Source of the DNA: Pseudomonas reactans
Lineage (GTDB): Bacteria; Pseudomonadota; Gammaproteobacteria; Pseudomonadales; Pseudomonadaceae
NCBI RefSeq assembly: GCF_013385825.1
Contig: NZ_JACAPG010000006.1
Location: 186,001-250,000, forward strand
Reading direction: 5' to 3'
DNA: 64,000 nt
This document shows, piece by piece, positions 9,150-17,701 of the stretch; the stretch's first letter is position 1; every line of letters starts with the position of its first letter. The translations under genes and the position numbers were made by a program. The notes beneath the pieces are model-generated. The model was not told where the DNA came from. It searched no databases and worked only from the letters and a program-made list of their open reading frames with translations.

Positions 9150-10751
9150 TTACTTATCTAGACTCACGCCATAGAACGGCGTCAGGCCGAAGGGGCTGAT
9201 CTTGAAGTCCTTGACTTCCTTGCGCAGTGGCTGGAAAACCGTCGAGTTCGCAATGGGTGTTATAGGTACTTGTTCCTTAAGGATTTTTTGTGCCTGCTGA
9301 TACCACTTGATGCGTTGCTCGCGATCATTGCTGACCTTGGCTTGCTGCACCAGCTTGTCGTAGGTCGGGTTACACCATTTGGCGTAGTTGCTGCCCTTGA
9401 CCGCAGCACAACTGTAGAGCACGCCGAGCCAGTTATCCGGGTCACCATTGTCACCGGTCCAGCCATAAATCATGGCGTCATGCTCGCCGTTTTTGGCGCG
9501 CTTGATGTATTCACCCCATTCATAACTGACGATATTGGCCTTGATGCCGACCTTTTCCCAATCCTGCTGGATCATTTGTGCCGACATGCGCGCGTTGGGG
9601 TTGGACGCGCGTTGTACGGTCATTGCCCACAGGTTGAGGGTGGTACCGGGTGCAACCCCTGCTTCTTTTAGTAGCGCTTTGGCCTTGGTCGGGTCGTAGG
9701 GCGCGTCCTTGATGCTCGGGTCATAAGACCACTGCGCAGGCGGCAGGGCGTTCTGCGCCAATTGTCCGGCGCTCTGGTACACGGCCTTGATGATCGCCGG
9801 CTTGTCGATGGCCATGTCCAACGCCTGCCGCACCTTGAGCTGGTCAAGCGGCGGGTGGGTCACGTTGTAGGCCAGGAAACCCAGGTTGAAACCCGCTTGT
9901 TGCAAGACGCGCAGGTTCGGGTCCTGTTTCATCACCTCGATATCCGCAGGGCGCGGGTAGCCGCTGACCTGGCATTCGCCGGCCTTGAGCTTTTGTAGGC
10001 GCGACGCAGCGTCCGGGGTAATGGCGAACACCAGGTTGTCGAGTTTCACATCCTCGGGTTTCCAATACTGTTGGTTGGCCACATAGCGGATCTGCGAATC
10101 CTTCTGGTAGCGCTTGAACACGAACGGCCCGGTGCCCACCGGTTTCTGGTTGATCTCTTCGGCCTTGCCCTGCTTGAGCAGTTGCGCAGCGTACTCTGCG
10201 GACTGCACCGAGGCGAAGCTCATGGCCAGGTTCTGCACGAACGACGCATCGACGTTATTCAGGCTGAAGCGCACGGTGTGTTCGTCGAGTTTGTCGACGC
10301 GCTTGATCGTGGTGTTCAAGCCCATGTCGGTGAAGTACGGCGACTCGGAAGGGTAGGCCTGGCGAAACGGGCTTTGCGCATCCAGCAGGCGATTGAAGGT
10401 AAACAGCACATCATCCGCGTTGAAGTCGCGGGTAGGGGTGAAGAAGTCGGTGGTGTGGAACTTGACGCCATCGCGCAGGTGGAAGGTGTAGGTCAGGCCG
10501 TCTTGGGAGATGTCCCAACTCGTCGCCAGGCCAGGTTCGACTTCGGTGCCGCCGCGCTTGAACTGCGTCAGGCGGTTGAACACGGTTTCGGCAGACGCAT
10601 CAAAATCGGTGCCGCTGGTGTACTGGCTGGGGTCGAAACCAGCGGGGCTGGCTTCGGAGCAGTAGACCAGGGTGCTGGCGGCTTGGGTCATGGGCATAAA
10701 GGCTAGCAGGCCGGCGGCGAGGAGCAGCGGTTTTAAGGTGATTCTTTCCAT
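9150..10751 (-). CDS. dppA: Dipeptide-binding periplasmic protein paralogue (SBP_bac_5)
   Basis: A 533-residue solute-binding protein, the outermost of the four. The start at MERITLKPLLLAAGLLAFM gives a signal peptide ending TQA-AST; an in-frame start 8 codons upstream is less likely, and GGGGTCTCC before the chosen ATG gives a weak ribosome site. Family stretches are CSEASPAGFDPSQYTSGTD, VGTGPFVFKRYQKDSQIRY and WTGDNGDPDNWLGVLYSC. Only 113 bases separate it from the stop of the large toxin-like gene, and that gap holds a terminator, so it should be independently expressed. Confidence 0.9.
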   Translation of the reverse strand: MERITLKPLLLAAGLLAFMPMTQAASTLVYCSEASPAGFDPSQYTSGTDFDASAETVFNRLTQFKRGGTEVEPGLATSWDISQDGLTYTFHLRDGVKFHTTDFFTPTRDFNADDVLFTFNRLLDAQSPFRQAYPSESPYFTDMGLNTTIKRVDKLDEHTVRFSLNNVDASFVQNLAMSFASVQSAEYAAQLLKQGKAEEINQKPVGTGPFVFKRYQKDSQIRYVANQQYWKPEDVKLDNLVFAITPDAASRLQKLKAGECQVSGYPRPADIEVMKQDPNLRVLQQAGFNLGFLAYNVTHPPLDQLKVRQALDMAIDKPAIIKAVYQSAGQLAQNALPPAQWSYDPSIKDAPYDPTKAKALLKEAGVAPGTTLNLWAMTVQRASNPNARMSAQMIQQDWEKVGIKANIVSYEWGEYIKRAKNGEHDAMIYGWTGDNGDPDNWLGVLYSCAAVKGSNYAKWCNPTYDKLVQQAKVSNDREQRIKWYQQAQKILKEQVPITPIANSTVFQPLRKEVKDFKISPFGLTPFYGVSLDK

Positions 10752-10789
10752 GGAGACCCCTGAAGTGGCAGGCATACGTAACTGCCTAA

Positions 10790-10822
10790 ACGAAAACGGC
10801 GGTCACCGAGGTTACCGCCGTT
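10790..10822 (-). terminator. Intrinsic terminator after the 10865-14719 gene
   Basis: A 9-bp stem, AACGGCGGT / ACCGCCGTT, with a 10-base loop lies 43 bases past the stop and is followed on the minus strand by TTTTCGTTTAGG. It is a good rho-independent terminator separating the toxin-like gene from the peptide-uptake locus. Confidence 0.75.
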
Positions 10823-10864
10823 CAGGTGTGTCAGGTAAGGGGCGATTCGCCGGCTTTACGGCTT

Positions 10865-13800
10865 CTATGAGGCGGAGACCTCGACCGTAGTGGGAGCATC
10901 CTTGTCGATTTCATAGGCACTTTCCAACCCGTTACCCTCCCGAATCGTGAAGGTTCTCTTGATGGTTACCTGATAACCAGGGACGTGAGTGAGGTCTTGG
11001 TCCGGGTTGGAGAGGTGTCCTTCAGAAATGACATGGACTTTGGTCAGGCCCGTCGACGCGTCGTATTCAATCTGGAACTGGGTATTTTTGGCCCCGAAGT
11101 AGTAGCCCTCTTGCAGTTTCACTCCGTTCAAATCAATGACGCCGGGTCCGATAGCGCCTTGATGGGCCACTTCCGAGATGCGGGCCCGTAAATCGGCGTC
11201 AGGGATTACGGACTCGAACTGGGCTAACCTTCTTTGGCTGAGAGCGTCTGTCGTGTCTGCTGCGGCATCCAATCGCGTGGTCACGAGCACGCCATTTTCG
11301 GTAGTGGTGACGGTGTAAGGGTTGCGATTGAGATCCTTGATGAAGGGGGTCGAGTACTCACTTGTACTGTGTTCCGTAATGTGGGCTTTCTCTTCAGGCG
11401 CGACGGCAAATTCAGTGTCTTCGATCTTCCAGGACGCATTGAACTTTCTTTTAATGACCCCGTTTTCTTCAAAATTCGTGCTGGAGAGCTCGAACTGGTT
11501 TCCCTCGCTGGCTTTCAATACTTTATCGAGCTTTTCGGCGCCGGCCATTTTTGTACCATCAAGTTCGAGGAACTCACTGGAAAAAGTCGGGGAGACCTTT
11601 GGATCATCACTTGGGGTTGGCGAAACCGGGCGTTGCCATGGCCACTTTATGCCGCCATCTGCTGGGGCTCGCACCCATTCACCATTGCGACCAGGATGAA
11701 CTTTCATCACTGCCCTTCCGGTGCTGGGATTAACAATTGAACTTGTTCCGTCGCCAGCCTTGTAACGGTTTTCGATTTCAAACACCTTGCTTCTGCCCGT
11801 TTCATCGGTATAGCGGACAAAGTTCCACCGCTCACCTTCGCTCCCTGTCAATCGATAAACACCCAAGGCATCGGGCTGGACATTGGCGATGTACTCCTCA
11901 CCTCTAGGCACAACATAGTCGCTCATTTTGACTAGGCTCGACGAAGGCGTCCGGATGCGAGGTGCATCGGGTGCAGGCTGTTTTTCGGGGGGGGCTGATC
12001 GTGGTTCTTGAGGTGTGCTTTCCTCGACGTTGACTGAGGTATTTTCTGAAGGTGGCAGTTCTTCTGTAGGCAGTTCGAACGGATCTTTCGCCACCCCACT
12101 GGCGCCCGCCGAAAACAAAGTATTGAGCGTGCCATCAAATACTTTCCAAGTGCCGTCCTTGCGTTCTGCCTCGGTGTCGCCCGAAGCGGCTTTTCTCACC
12201 CCGAGGACGACTTCAGTGAGACCGGTGGCGACCGCTGCGGCGGCGAAGGGCCAACCTAGAGGCGCCAATTTGGCGAGAAGTTGAGCACCTACCGAGACGT
12301 CATTTAGAAAAGTGTCCCAGCGCACCTCGCCGTTGGATTTGATCGCAATGTCGGCATCGCTGCTCATGCGAGTCTTTGCTTCATCCTTCAGATGGGTAAA
12401 GACGTCTTCTTCGATTTTGATGTCGCCACGGTCAATGGTTTTACCTTCCCAGCTTTCCCAGTCGCCGCTGGCCAGGTGAGCCAAAGATGAGTCAACACCG
12501 TATTTGCCAAAAATGCCGCCCTCCTGGCGGTTATAGGAAGAAAAGTGCGATGCCAGGGCCTCGCGTTTTTGTGGGTCCTTGGCTTGATCGACCACCCACT
12601 CGTCCATTTTCTTCAGCGAATCAAAGCGCAAAAATGCTGGGTTGGCGCCAGGGATGTAGAGAATTTGCCTTCCGTCCCGGCGGTTGTTCAGATAGTTGTA
12701 TTGGTTGTCATCCAGGTCGGCGAATCGAATGATATTGCTCGGGTACCCGTTGATGTCGAAGGCATGCGCCCGTAGTTTGCCTTTTGCAGGCGCCTCAGCC
12801 TGCAATTGCTCAAGGGTCACCGGAGCGTTTTCATCTACGGGAACGTTGGACACGGCCTCCATGATCAAACTGTAGTCATCGCGGGTGAATTTTTGTTCGT
12901 CGGGTTGCAGTGCCTGTTCGGTTTTCGATTTGGCCTCAAAAGCTTTTAATTGCTGGCGTGCCTTATCGACGAATGTGCCCTTCGCCACTGAGCGAAATTC
13001 ACTTTCGTGGCTCGTCCAGAACTCGCTGATTTTCTTGTCCGCAATACCCTGGAAATTGGCAGCCTTTACGCCCTTCATAAAGACCGACGGGCTGAATGGG
13101 AATTCGTTGTGCGCACCGTATCCCTTGTTCTTGCTTTGGCCTGGGCCTTCGGTGTAGATCCCGCCGTTCACATCAAGCTCGCCAGGAAGCTGGTCATGCC
13201 ATGAGAAATTACTCATCACAGCTTCTGTCAGCGTTCTGGACTGATGAGGTTCCTCATTGGGATGCTCCCACCCAGAGCGTGCACGGGACTCTGTGACGCC
13301 GCCGTGGAACTGATGTAGGTACAGTTTGTCGGCATCCAATGGTTCAAGTTTGGCCAACTGATCTGCGGACAAATGCTCCCTGAGGATTTTCTCAGCCAGT
13401 TGTTTTGCCTCTGCCCGCAGGTTTGGCATCGCTTCTGTCACGGCACTTGCCTGCTTTGTGTAAGCGAGTTTGGCAGGGGCCTGGGTATAGAACGTTTCGG
13501 CAGCAGCGCGTTGGGTTTCAAGGGCTTGAATCGATTGTGTTTCTTTTAGAGGGGCGCCGAAGGATTTCTGGCTGTTCAACTGCTCAATACGCTGCTTGCT
13601 CTGATCGGCATTGGCGGTATTGCGTTCACCATAAAACTTGGCGACCACCTTCATTGATGCCCCGATGAATCCAGTGCCGAAGGCCAGGCTAAGTAATTGA
13701 TTGGGGGCGGGCGCAATGACTTTGGCCACGTCGAGCAAAGGCCCTGCAATTTGTCTCCAGCCTGATGTATCGGTCAACACAAACTGTTTCTCAACCCCGT

Positions 13801-14719
13801 CGACCTTCGCTGACAGTGTGCCCGTGGAGGGCACGATTTTCACCGTCGAGGGGTCGATTTTCTGCTCACGCATCCAGTTCTGGACAGCCGGGCCTTCAAA
13901 CAGATTGCGATAGAGCTCCAGCCATTGGCCCAGGACGGTCTGGTGCGGTATCGAGATCAACGCCACGGGTTCGCCGGCGACCTTTTTCTGCCATTGGCGA
14001 GTAAACCCTTCTACCAGGTCCGCATCACCCGGCGCTGCGGGATAGGCGCTGGCATCATGGCGTTTGTAAACCTCTGCAACTGCACGCTGTTGCTCGGCCA
14101 GCGCCTGATCCCCACGTATGGAGGGGGATCGATAGGCATCCGTTTGCCCGACCTGCGGGAAGGTGCGGGTGCGTTCAAGTTCGTCCGTGGTAGCCCGTGT
14201 CAGGTCTGGCAAACCGTAGAAGTGTGCAACTTTCCCCAGTTCAAATGTAGTGCTGAAGGCATCGTTATAGTGAACGGTATCCCCGCCACCGCTGGCGAGC
14301 ACTTTGCCTGCCGACAGTATGGGGCCCGCGACAGCCGCCCATCCGGAGTTGTCGGTGAGGTTGAAAGTCACGCGCTGGTGATTCAAACCCACCGAAATTG
14401 AGTTGCTGTCGGGAAGAATGACGATGCTCGCCGGGTTAATGCCCTTGCTTTTGATCCAGTCTTGAAAGTCAGGGGCTTTCAGCGCAATTGCCATTTGGGT
14501 TCGCCATTGCCCCAGGGTGGAGTTCGGGGGGATTTGAACCGGAGTGGCATACTCTCCTCTTGTGGACTTGAGGGCGCTGAGGAAGTTTTGTACCAACTGG
14601 CTATCGCCTTGAGTGCGAGAGTCAGGCGGTGTGGCGGAACTTGGCGAATTGTCTACGCGAGTTTCAGGTTCGGGGCGGAGGGTAGGAGATGGTTGCTGGG
14701 ATACGATGGAGGGTGTCAT
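10865..14719 (-). CDS. Large polymorphic-toxin-like protein with dermonecrotic-toxin-type (DUF6543-like) modules
   Basis: A very large protein of unknown function, 1284 residues from the ATG at 14719. In-frame alternatives are ATG 14737 and GTG 14764; GAGAACTCC favours 14719. There is no signal peptide. In order, numbered from the 14764 start: a Pro-rich tail; two copies of a module with I-P-x(5)-LGQW at its start and a K(V)-A-(K/H)-FYG end (about 79-185 and 272-379); a charged helical region; a region around 580-780 with ILYIPGANPAFLRFDS, shared with the gene at 17702-20341 and resembling the DUF6543 dermonecrotic-toxin region of Pseudomonas proteins; a hydrophobic Ala/Leu-rich stretch (about 820-890); a beta module (about 950-1045: VPRGEEYI, GVYRL, WPWQRP); and a unique C-terminal 250 residues with no family I recognise. 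There is no adjacent immunity-like gene. It sits between the DUF541 gene and dppA, which I recall as neighbours in P. aeruginosa. Confidence 0.7.
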   Translation of the reverse strand: MTPSIVSQQPSPTLRPEPETRVDNSPSSATPPDSRTQGDSQLVQNFLSALKSTRGEYATPVQIPPNSTLGQWRTQMAIALKAPDFQDWIKSKGINPASIVILPDSNSISVGLNHQRVTFNLTDNSGWAAVAGPILSAGKVLASGGGDTVHYNDAFSTTFELGKVAHFYGLPDLTRATTDELERTRTFPQVGQTDAYRSPSIRGDQALAEQQRAVAEVYKRHDASAYPAAPGDADLVEGFTRQWQKKVAGEPVALISIPHQTVLGQWLELYRNLFEGPAVQNWMREQKIDPSTVKIVPSTGTLSAKVDGVEKQFVLTDTSGWRQIAGPLLDVAKVIAPAPNQLLSLAFGTGFIGASMKVVAKFYGERNTANADQSKQRIEQLNSQKSFGAPLKETQSIQALETQRAAAETFYTQAPAKLAYTKQASAVTEAMPNLRAEAKQLAEKILREHLSADQLAKLEPLDADKLYLHQFHGGVTESRARSGWEHPNEEPHQSRTLTEAVMSNFSWHDQLPGELDVNGGIYTEGPGQSKNKGYGAHNEFPFSPSVFMKGVKAANFQGIADKKISEFWTSHESEFRSVAKGTFVDKARQQLKAFEAKSKTEQALQPDEQKFTRDDYSLIMEAVSNVPVDENAPVTLEQLQAEAPAKGKLRAHAFDINGYPSNIIRFADLDDNQYNYLNNRRDGRQILYIPGANPAFLRFDSLKKMDEWVVDQAKDPQKREALASHFSSYNRQEGGIFGKYGVDSSLAHLASGDWESWEGKTIDRGDIKIEEDVFTHLKDEAKTRMSSDADIAIKSNGEVRWDTFLNDVSVGAQLLAKLAPLGWPFAAAAVATGLTEVVLGVRKAASGDTEAERKDGTWKVFDGTLNTLFSAGASGVAKDPFELPTEELPPSENTSVNVEESTPQEPRSAPPEKQPAPDAPRIRTPSSSLVKMSDYVVPRGEEYIANVQPDALGVYRLTGSEGERWNFVRYTDETGRSKVFEIENRYKAGDGTSSIVNPSTGRAVMKVHPGRNGEWVRAPADGGIKWPWQRPVSPTPSDDPKVSPTFSSEFLELDGTKMAGAEKLDKVLKASEGNQFELSSTNFEENGVIKRKFNASWKIEDTEFAVAPEEKAHITEHSTSEYSTPFIKDLNRNPYTVTTTENGVLVTTRLDAAADTTDALSQRRLAQFESVIPDADLRARISEVAHQGAIGPGVIDLNGVKLQEGYYFGAKNTQFQIEYDASTGLTKVHVISEGHLSNPDQDLTHVPGYQVTIKRTFTIREGNGLESAYEIDKDAPTTVEVSAS

Positions 14720-14859
14720 CTTTGGAGTTCTCGTCATGGGTTTGAATACACGTCCGCAGATCACTCCTTGTCAGTCTGTGGCTATCCATGTGTGTCGCAA
14801 ACTGGACGAATAATTCCATGATGAGGCGCTCTGTCAGTTACCGCTGATGACAGCGGATG

Positions 14860-14889
14860 AAAAACGGCGCGTACCTGAGGACGCGCCGT
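14860..14889 (-). terminator. Intrinsic terminator after the DUF541 gene
   Basis: A 9-bp GC-rich stem, ACGGCGCGT / ACGCGCCGT, with an 8-base loop, followed on the minus strand by TTTTTCATCC. It lies 20 bases past the stop of the DUF541 gene and isolates that gene from the toxin-like gene downstream. Confidence 0.8.
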
Positions 14890-14908
14890 CTTTGTGTTCG
14901 TAGGACTT

Positions 14909-15619
14909 TTACTGAAGTACTTCAATGACCCCGTCTGCCGACATGCTGACCTGACTGGTGCCCGCTTCCACTTCAGGCGTGGGGGCTGAATCCGCCATGG
15001 CGGCTTTCATCATCATGCCGCCACGGGCGTAGGGCTGTGGATAACCATTGGTGTTGAAGTTCAGGTTGACGATCTTGTAGCCCTTGCCGCCGAGCGCATC
15101 GGTAGCCAGTTGCGCACGCGCCTTGAAGGCGGCGACCGCGTCCTTGAGCAGCGCATCTTCGCTGGCCTTGCGGGTGGTGTCGGCGATAGCGAAGTCCATG
15201 CTGTCCATTTTCAGGGTATTCAGCAGTTCGCCGGTGAGCTTGGACAGTGCTGGGAAGTCCGCGCTTTCCAGGCGCAGTTCAGCGCGTTCGCGCCAGCCGG
15301 TGATCTTCTGGTTCTTGTTGTCGTAGATCGGGTAGCTGTTGCGGCTGCCCTGGCGCAGGGTCACGCCTTTGACTTCTCGCGCCTGGCCGAGCGCCTTGTT
15401 CATGGTGGTGGTGATTTCAGCGGCGAGCTTGGCCGGGTCGCTGTTCTGGGATTCGGTGTACAGCGTCACGATCATCTTGTCGCGGGCCACCTCCTGGCTG
15501 ACCTCGGCGCGCAGGGAAATCTGGTTGTAGTTCAGTGCGTCGGCGGCCAGTGCTGGCAGGCTGACCAGGGTGCCGACGCTGAGGGTGAGGGCCGCTGCAC
15601 TGCGAGTGAAACGAGACAT
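14909..15619 (-). CDS. Periplasmic SIMPL (DUF541) family protein
   Basis: A 236-residue exported protein. The signal peptide (MSRFTRSAAALTLSVGTLVS, cut near ALAADA) is followed by a SIMPL/DUF541 domain: Q-I-S-L-R-A-E-V-S-Q-E-V near the N-terminus, the TGWRERAELRLES strand, and a central ALLKDAVAAFKARAQ helix. Members such as E. coli YggE are periplasmic or outer-membrane-associated and linked to oxidative stress, with no defined reaction. It is divergent from roxS over a 205-base gap. In P. aeruginosa I recall a similar gene between roxS and the dpp cluster, so this position looks ancestral. It ends in its own terminator. Confidence 0.85.
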   Translation of the reverse strand: MSRFTRSAAALTLSVGTLVSLPALAADALNYNQISLRAEVSQEVARDKMIVTLYTESQNSDPAKLAAEITTTMNKALGQAREVKGVTLRQGSRNSYPIYDNKNQKITGWRERAELRLESADFPALSKLTGELLNTLKMDSMDFAIADTTRKASEDALLKDAVAAFKARAQLATDALGGKGYKIVNLNFNTNGYPQPYARGGMMMKAAMADSAPTPEVEAGTSQVSMSADGVIEVLQ

Positions 15620-15824
15620 GGAAGCTCCTTGAGATAGTCGTGTTGGGTATGACTGTAGACGGTGGCATCGGGTTCTTCGGGTTTACACATTAGCTACAAG
15701 TTGTGGTGATGCCGACGAACGGTCGTTTGCCCGGCCTGCGGCAAAGAGCCACACGCGCCGTGCCGGCCCGCCTGCTTCGTTTATACTCCTGCCGATCCGC
15801 CTGCAGCGCTCACCGGGAGAGCAC

Positions 15825-17087
15825 ATGCTCGCCGCCGTAAAACTGACTTCCGCCACTCGCCAGAACCTCTGGCGCCTGACGTTCATCCGTACCCTGGTCC
15901 TGGCCGCACAGGCCGGCTCCGTCGGGCTCGCCTATTGGTTCGACCTGCTGCCGCTGCCGTGGCTGCAACTGGGTGTGACCCTCGGTTTCTCCACCGTGCT
16001 CTGTGTGTTCACCGCGATCCGGTTGCGCACTACCTGGCCGGTGACCGAGCTGGAATACGCCCTACAGTTGGCCTGCGATCTGTTTATCCACAGTGTGTTG
16101 CTGTATTTCTCCGGTGGTTCCACCAATCCGTTTGTTTCGTATTACCTAGTGCCACTGACCATCGCTGCCGTGACTTTGCCGTGGCGCTATTCGGTGGTGC
16201 TGTCGGGCATCGCCTTGACGCTCTATACCTTGCTGCTGGCGCGCTTCTACCCGCTGCAAACCTTCCCGATCGCCCGGGAAAACCTGCAGATCTACGGGAT
16301 GTGGCTGAGTTTCGCCCTGTCCGCTGCGGTAATCACCTTCTTCGCCGCGCGCATGGCTGAAGAGCTGCGCCGCCAGGAAGAGCTGCGCGCCATCCGCCGT
16401 GAGGAAGGCCTGCGCGACCAACAACTATTGGCCGTCGCCACCCAAGCCGCCGGCGCCGCCCATGAGCTGGGCACACCCCTGGCCACCATGAGCGTGCTGC
16501 TCAACGAAATGACCCAGGACCACCACGACCCGGCGCTGCAAGAAGACCTAGGCGTGCTGCGCGAGCAGGTCAAGCAATGCAAGCAGACCTTGCAGCAACT
16601 GGTGCGCGCCGCCGAAGCCAATCGCCGCCTGGCGGTGGAGATGCAGGACGTGACCCAGTGGCTCGACGAAGCCCTGAACCGCTGGCATCTGATGCGGCCC
16701 GAAGCCAGTTATCGTTTCAACCTGCTGGGCCAGGGCACCGTGCCGCGCATGGCGCCGCCGCCGGACCTGACACAAGCGCTGCTCAACCTGTTGAACAACG
16801 CTGCCGACGCCTGCCCCGAAGGCCTGGGCGTACAGTTGGACTGGGACGCCGAAGACGTCACCATCAGCATTCGTGACCACGGCGCGGGCGTGCCGCTGGC
16901 CATTGCCGAGCAGATCGGCAAACCCTTCTTTACCACCAAGGGCAAAGGTTTCGGCCTCGGCCTGTTTTTGAGCAAAGCCAGCGTGACCCGCGCGGGCGGC
17001 TCAGTGAAGCTCTATAGTCATGAGGAAGGGGGTACGCTCACCGAGCTGCGCCTGCCCCGTGTCGCACGAGGAGATATCGATGAGTGA
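15825..17087 (+). CDS. roxS: RoxS, redox-sensing membrane histidine kinase (RegB/PrrB family)
   Basis: A 420-residue sensor kinase with about six membrane helices in residues 20-180, including the ring-region stretch SGGSTNPFVSYYLVPL typical of RegB/PrrB/RoxS. The dimerisation/phosphoacceptor box is AAGAAHELGTPLATMS (His near residue 213), followed by N-box NLLNNAADACP and G-boxes DHGAGVP and GKGFGLGLFL. In pseudomonads RoxSR responds to the state of the respiratory chain and controls terminal oxidases. The start has CGGGAGAGCAC before the ATG. Its last bases overlap roxR by 8, so the pair is translationally coupled. Confidence 0.92.
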   Translation: MLAAVKLTSATRQNLWRLTFIRTLVLAAQAGSVGLAYWFDLLPLPWLQLGVTLGFSTVLCVFTAIRLRTTWPVTELEYALQLACDLFIHSVLLYFSGGSTNPFVSYYLVPLTIAAVTLPWRYSVVLSGIALTLYTLLLARFYPLQTFPIARENLQIYGMWLSFALSAAVITFFAARMAEELRRQEELRAIRREEGLRDQQLLAVATQAAGAAHELGTPLATMSVLLNEMTQDHHDPALQEDLGVLREQVKQCKQTLQQLVRAAEANRRLAVEMQDVTQWLDEALNRWHLMRPEASYRFNLLGQGTVPRMAPPPDLTQALLNLLNNAADACPEGLGVQLDWDAEDVTISIRDHGAGVPLAIAEQIGKPFFTTKGKGFGLGLFLSKASVTRAGGSVKLYSHEEGGTLTELRLPRVARGDIDE

Positions 17088-17640
17088 CGAGATCCAAGTC
17101 GAAGGCGAAGAACTGCCGCACCTGTTGCTGGTAGATGACGACGCCACCTTTACCCGCGTGATGGCGCGCGCCATGAGCCGTCGCGGTTTTCGTGTTAGCA
17201 CTGCCGGTTCCGCCGAGGAAGGCTTGACCATTGCCCTGGCCGACCTGCCGGACTACGCCGCGCTCGACCTGAAAATGGATGGTGACTCCGGCCTCGTGCT
17301 GCTGCCCAAGCTGCTGGAACTCGACCCGGAAATGCGCGTGGTGATCCTCACCGGTTACTCCAGCATCGCCACGGCCGTCGAGGCGATCAAGCGCGGCGCC
17401 TGTAACTACCTGTGCAAGCCGGCGGATGCCGACGACGTACTGGCCGCGTTGCTCTCCGAGCACGCCGATCTCGACACCTTGGTGCCGGAAAACCCGATGT
17501 CGGTGGACCGCTTGCAGTGGGAGCACATCCAGCGCGTGCTGACCGAACACGAAGGCAATATCTCCGCCACTGCCCGTGCCCTGGGCATGCACCGCCGTAC
17601 CTTACAGCGCAAGCTGCAGAAGCGTCCGGTACGGCGCTGA
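17080..17640 (+). CDS. roxR: RoxR, response regulator of the RoxSR system (RegA/PrrA family)
   Basis: A 186-residue two-domain regulator. The receiver domain (residues 12-130) has the acidic pair VDDD, phospho-acceptor Asp in ALDLKMDGDSG and the conserved Lys in CNYLCKPAD. The C-terminal Fis-type helix-turn-helix reads NISATARALGMHRRTLQRKL, exactly the RegA/PrrA/ActR type. The start at MSDEIQVEGEE overlaps the roxS end; an upstream in-frame start would read through roxS sequence. It is convergent with the toxin-like gene ending at 17702; only 61 bases lie between, with no obvious strong hairpin. Confidence 0.93.
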   Translation: MSDEIQVEGEELPHLLLVDDDATFTRVMARAMSRRGFRVSTAGSAEEGLTIALADLPDYAALDLKMDGDSGLVLLPKLLELDPEMRVVILTGYSSIATAVEAIKRGACNYLCKPADADDVLAALLSEHADLDTLVPENPMSVDRLQWEHIQRVLTEHEGNISATARALGMHRRTLQRKLQKRPVRR

Positions 17641-17701
17641 ACAGCGTCGTATCAAACCTGAGCGCGGTCGGTCAACGCCGACTGCGCCCGATCCCGCACA
17701 C

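Noticed and set aside
10865..14719. Assigning a specific effector name (Hop/Avr, Mcf or PMT type)
   Set aside because: Only general dermonecrotic-toxin-like modules are recognisable; there is no hrp box, no catalytic motif in the C-terminus, and no characteristic gene neighbour.
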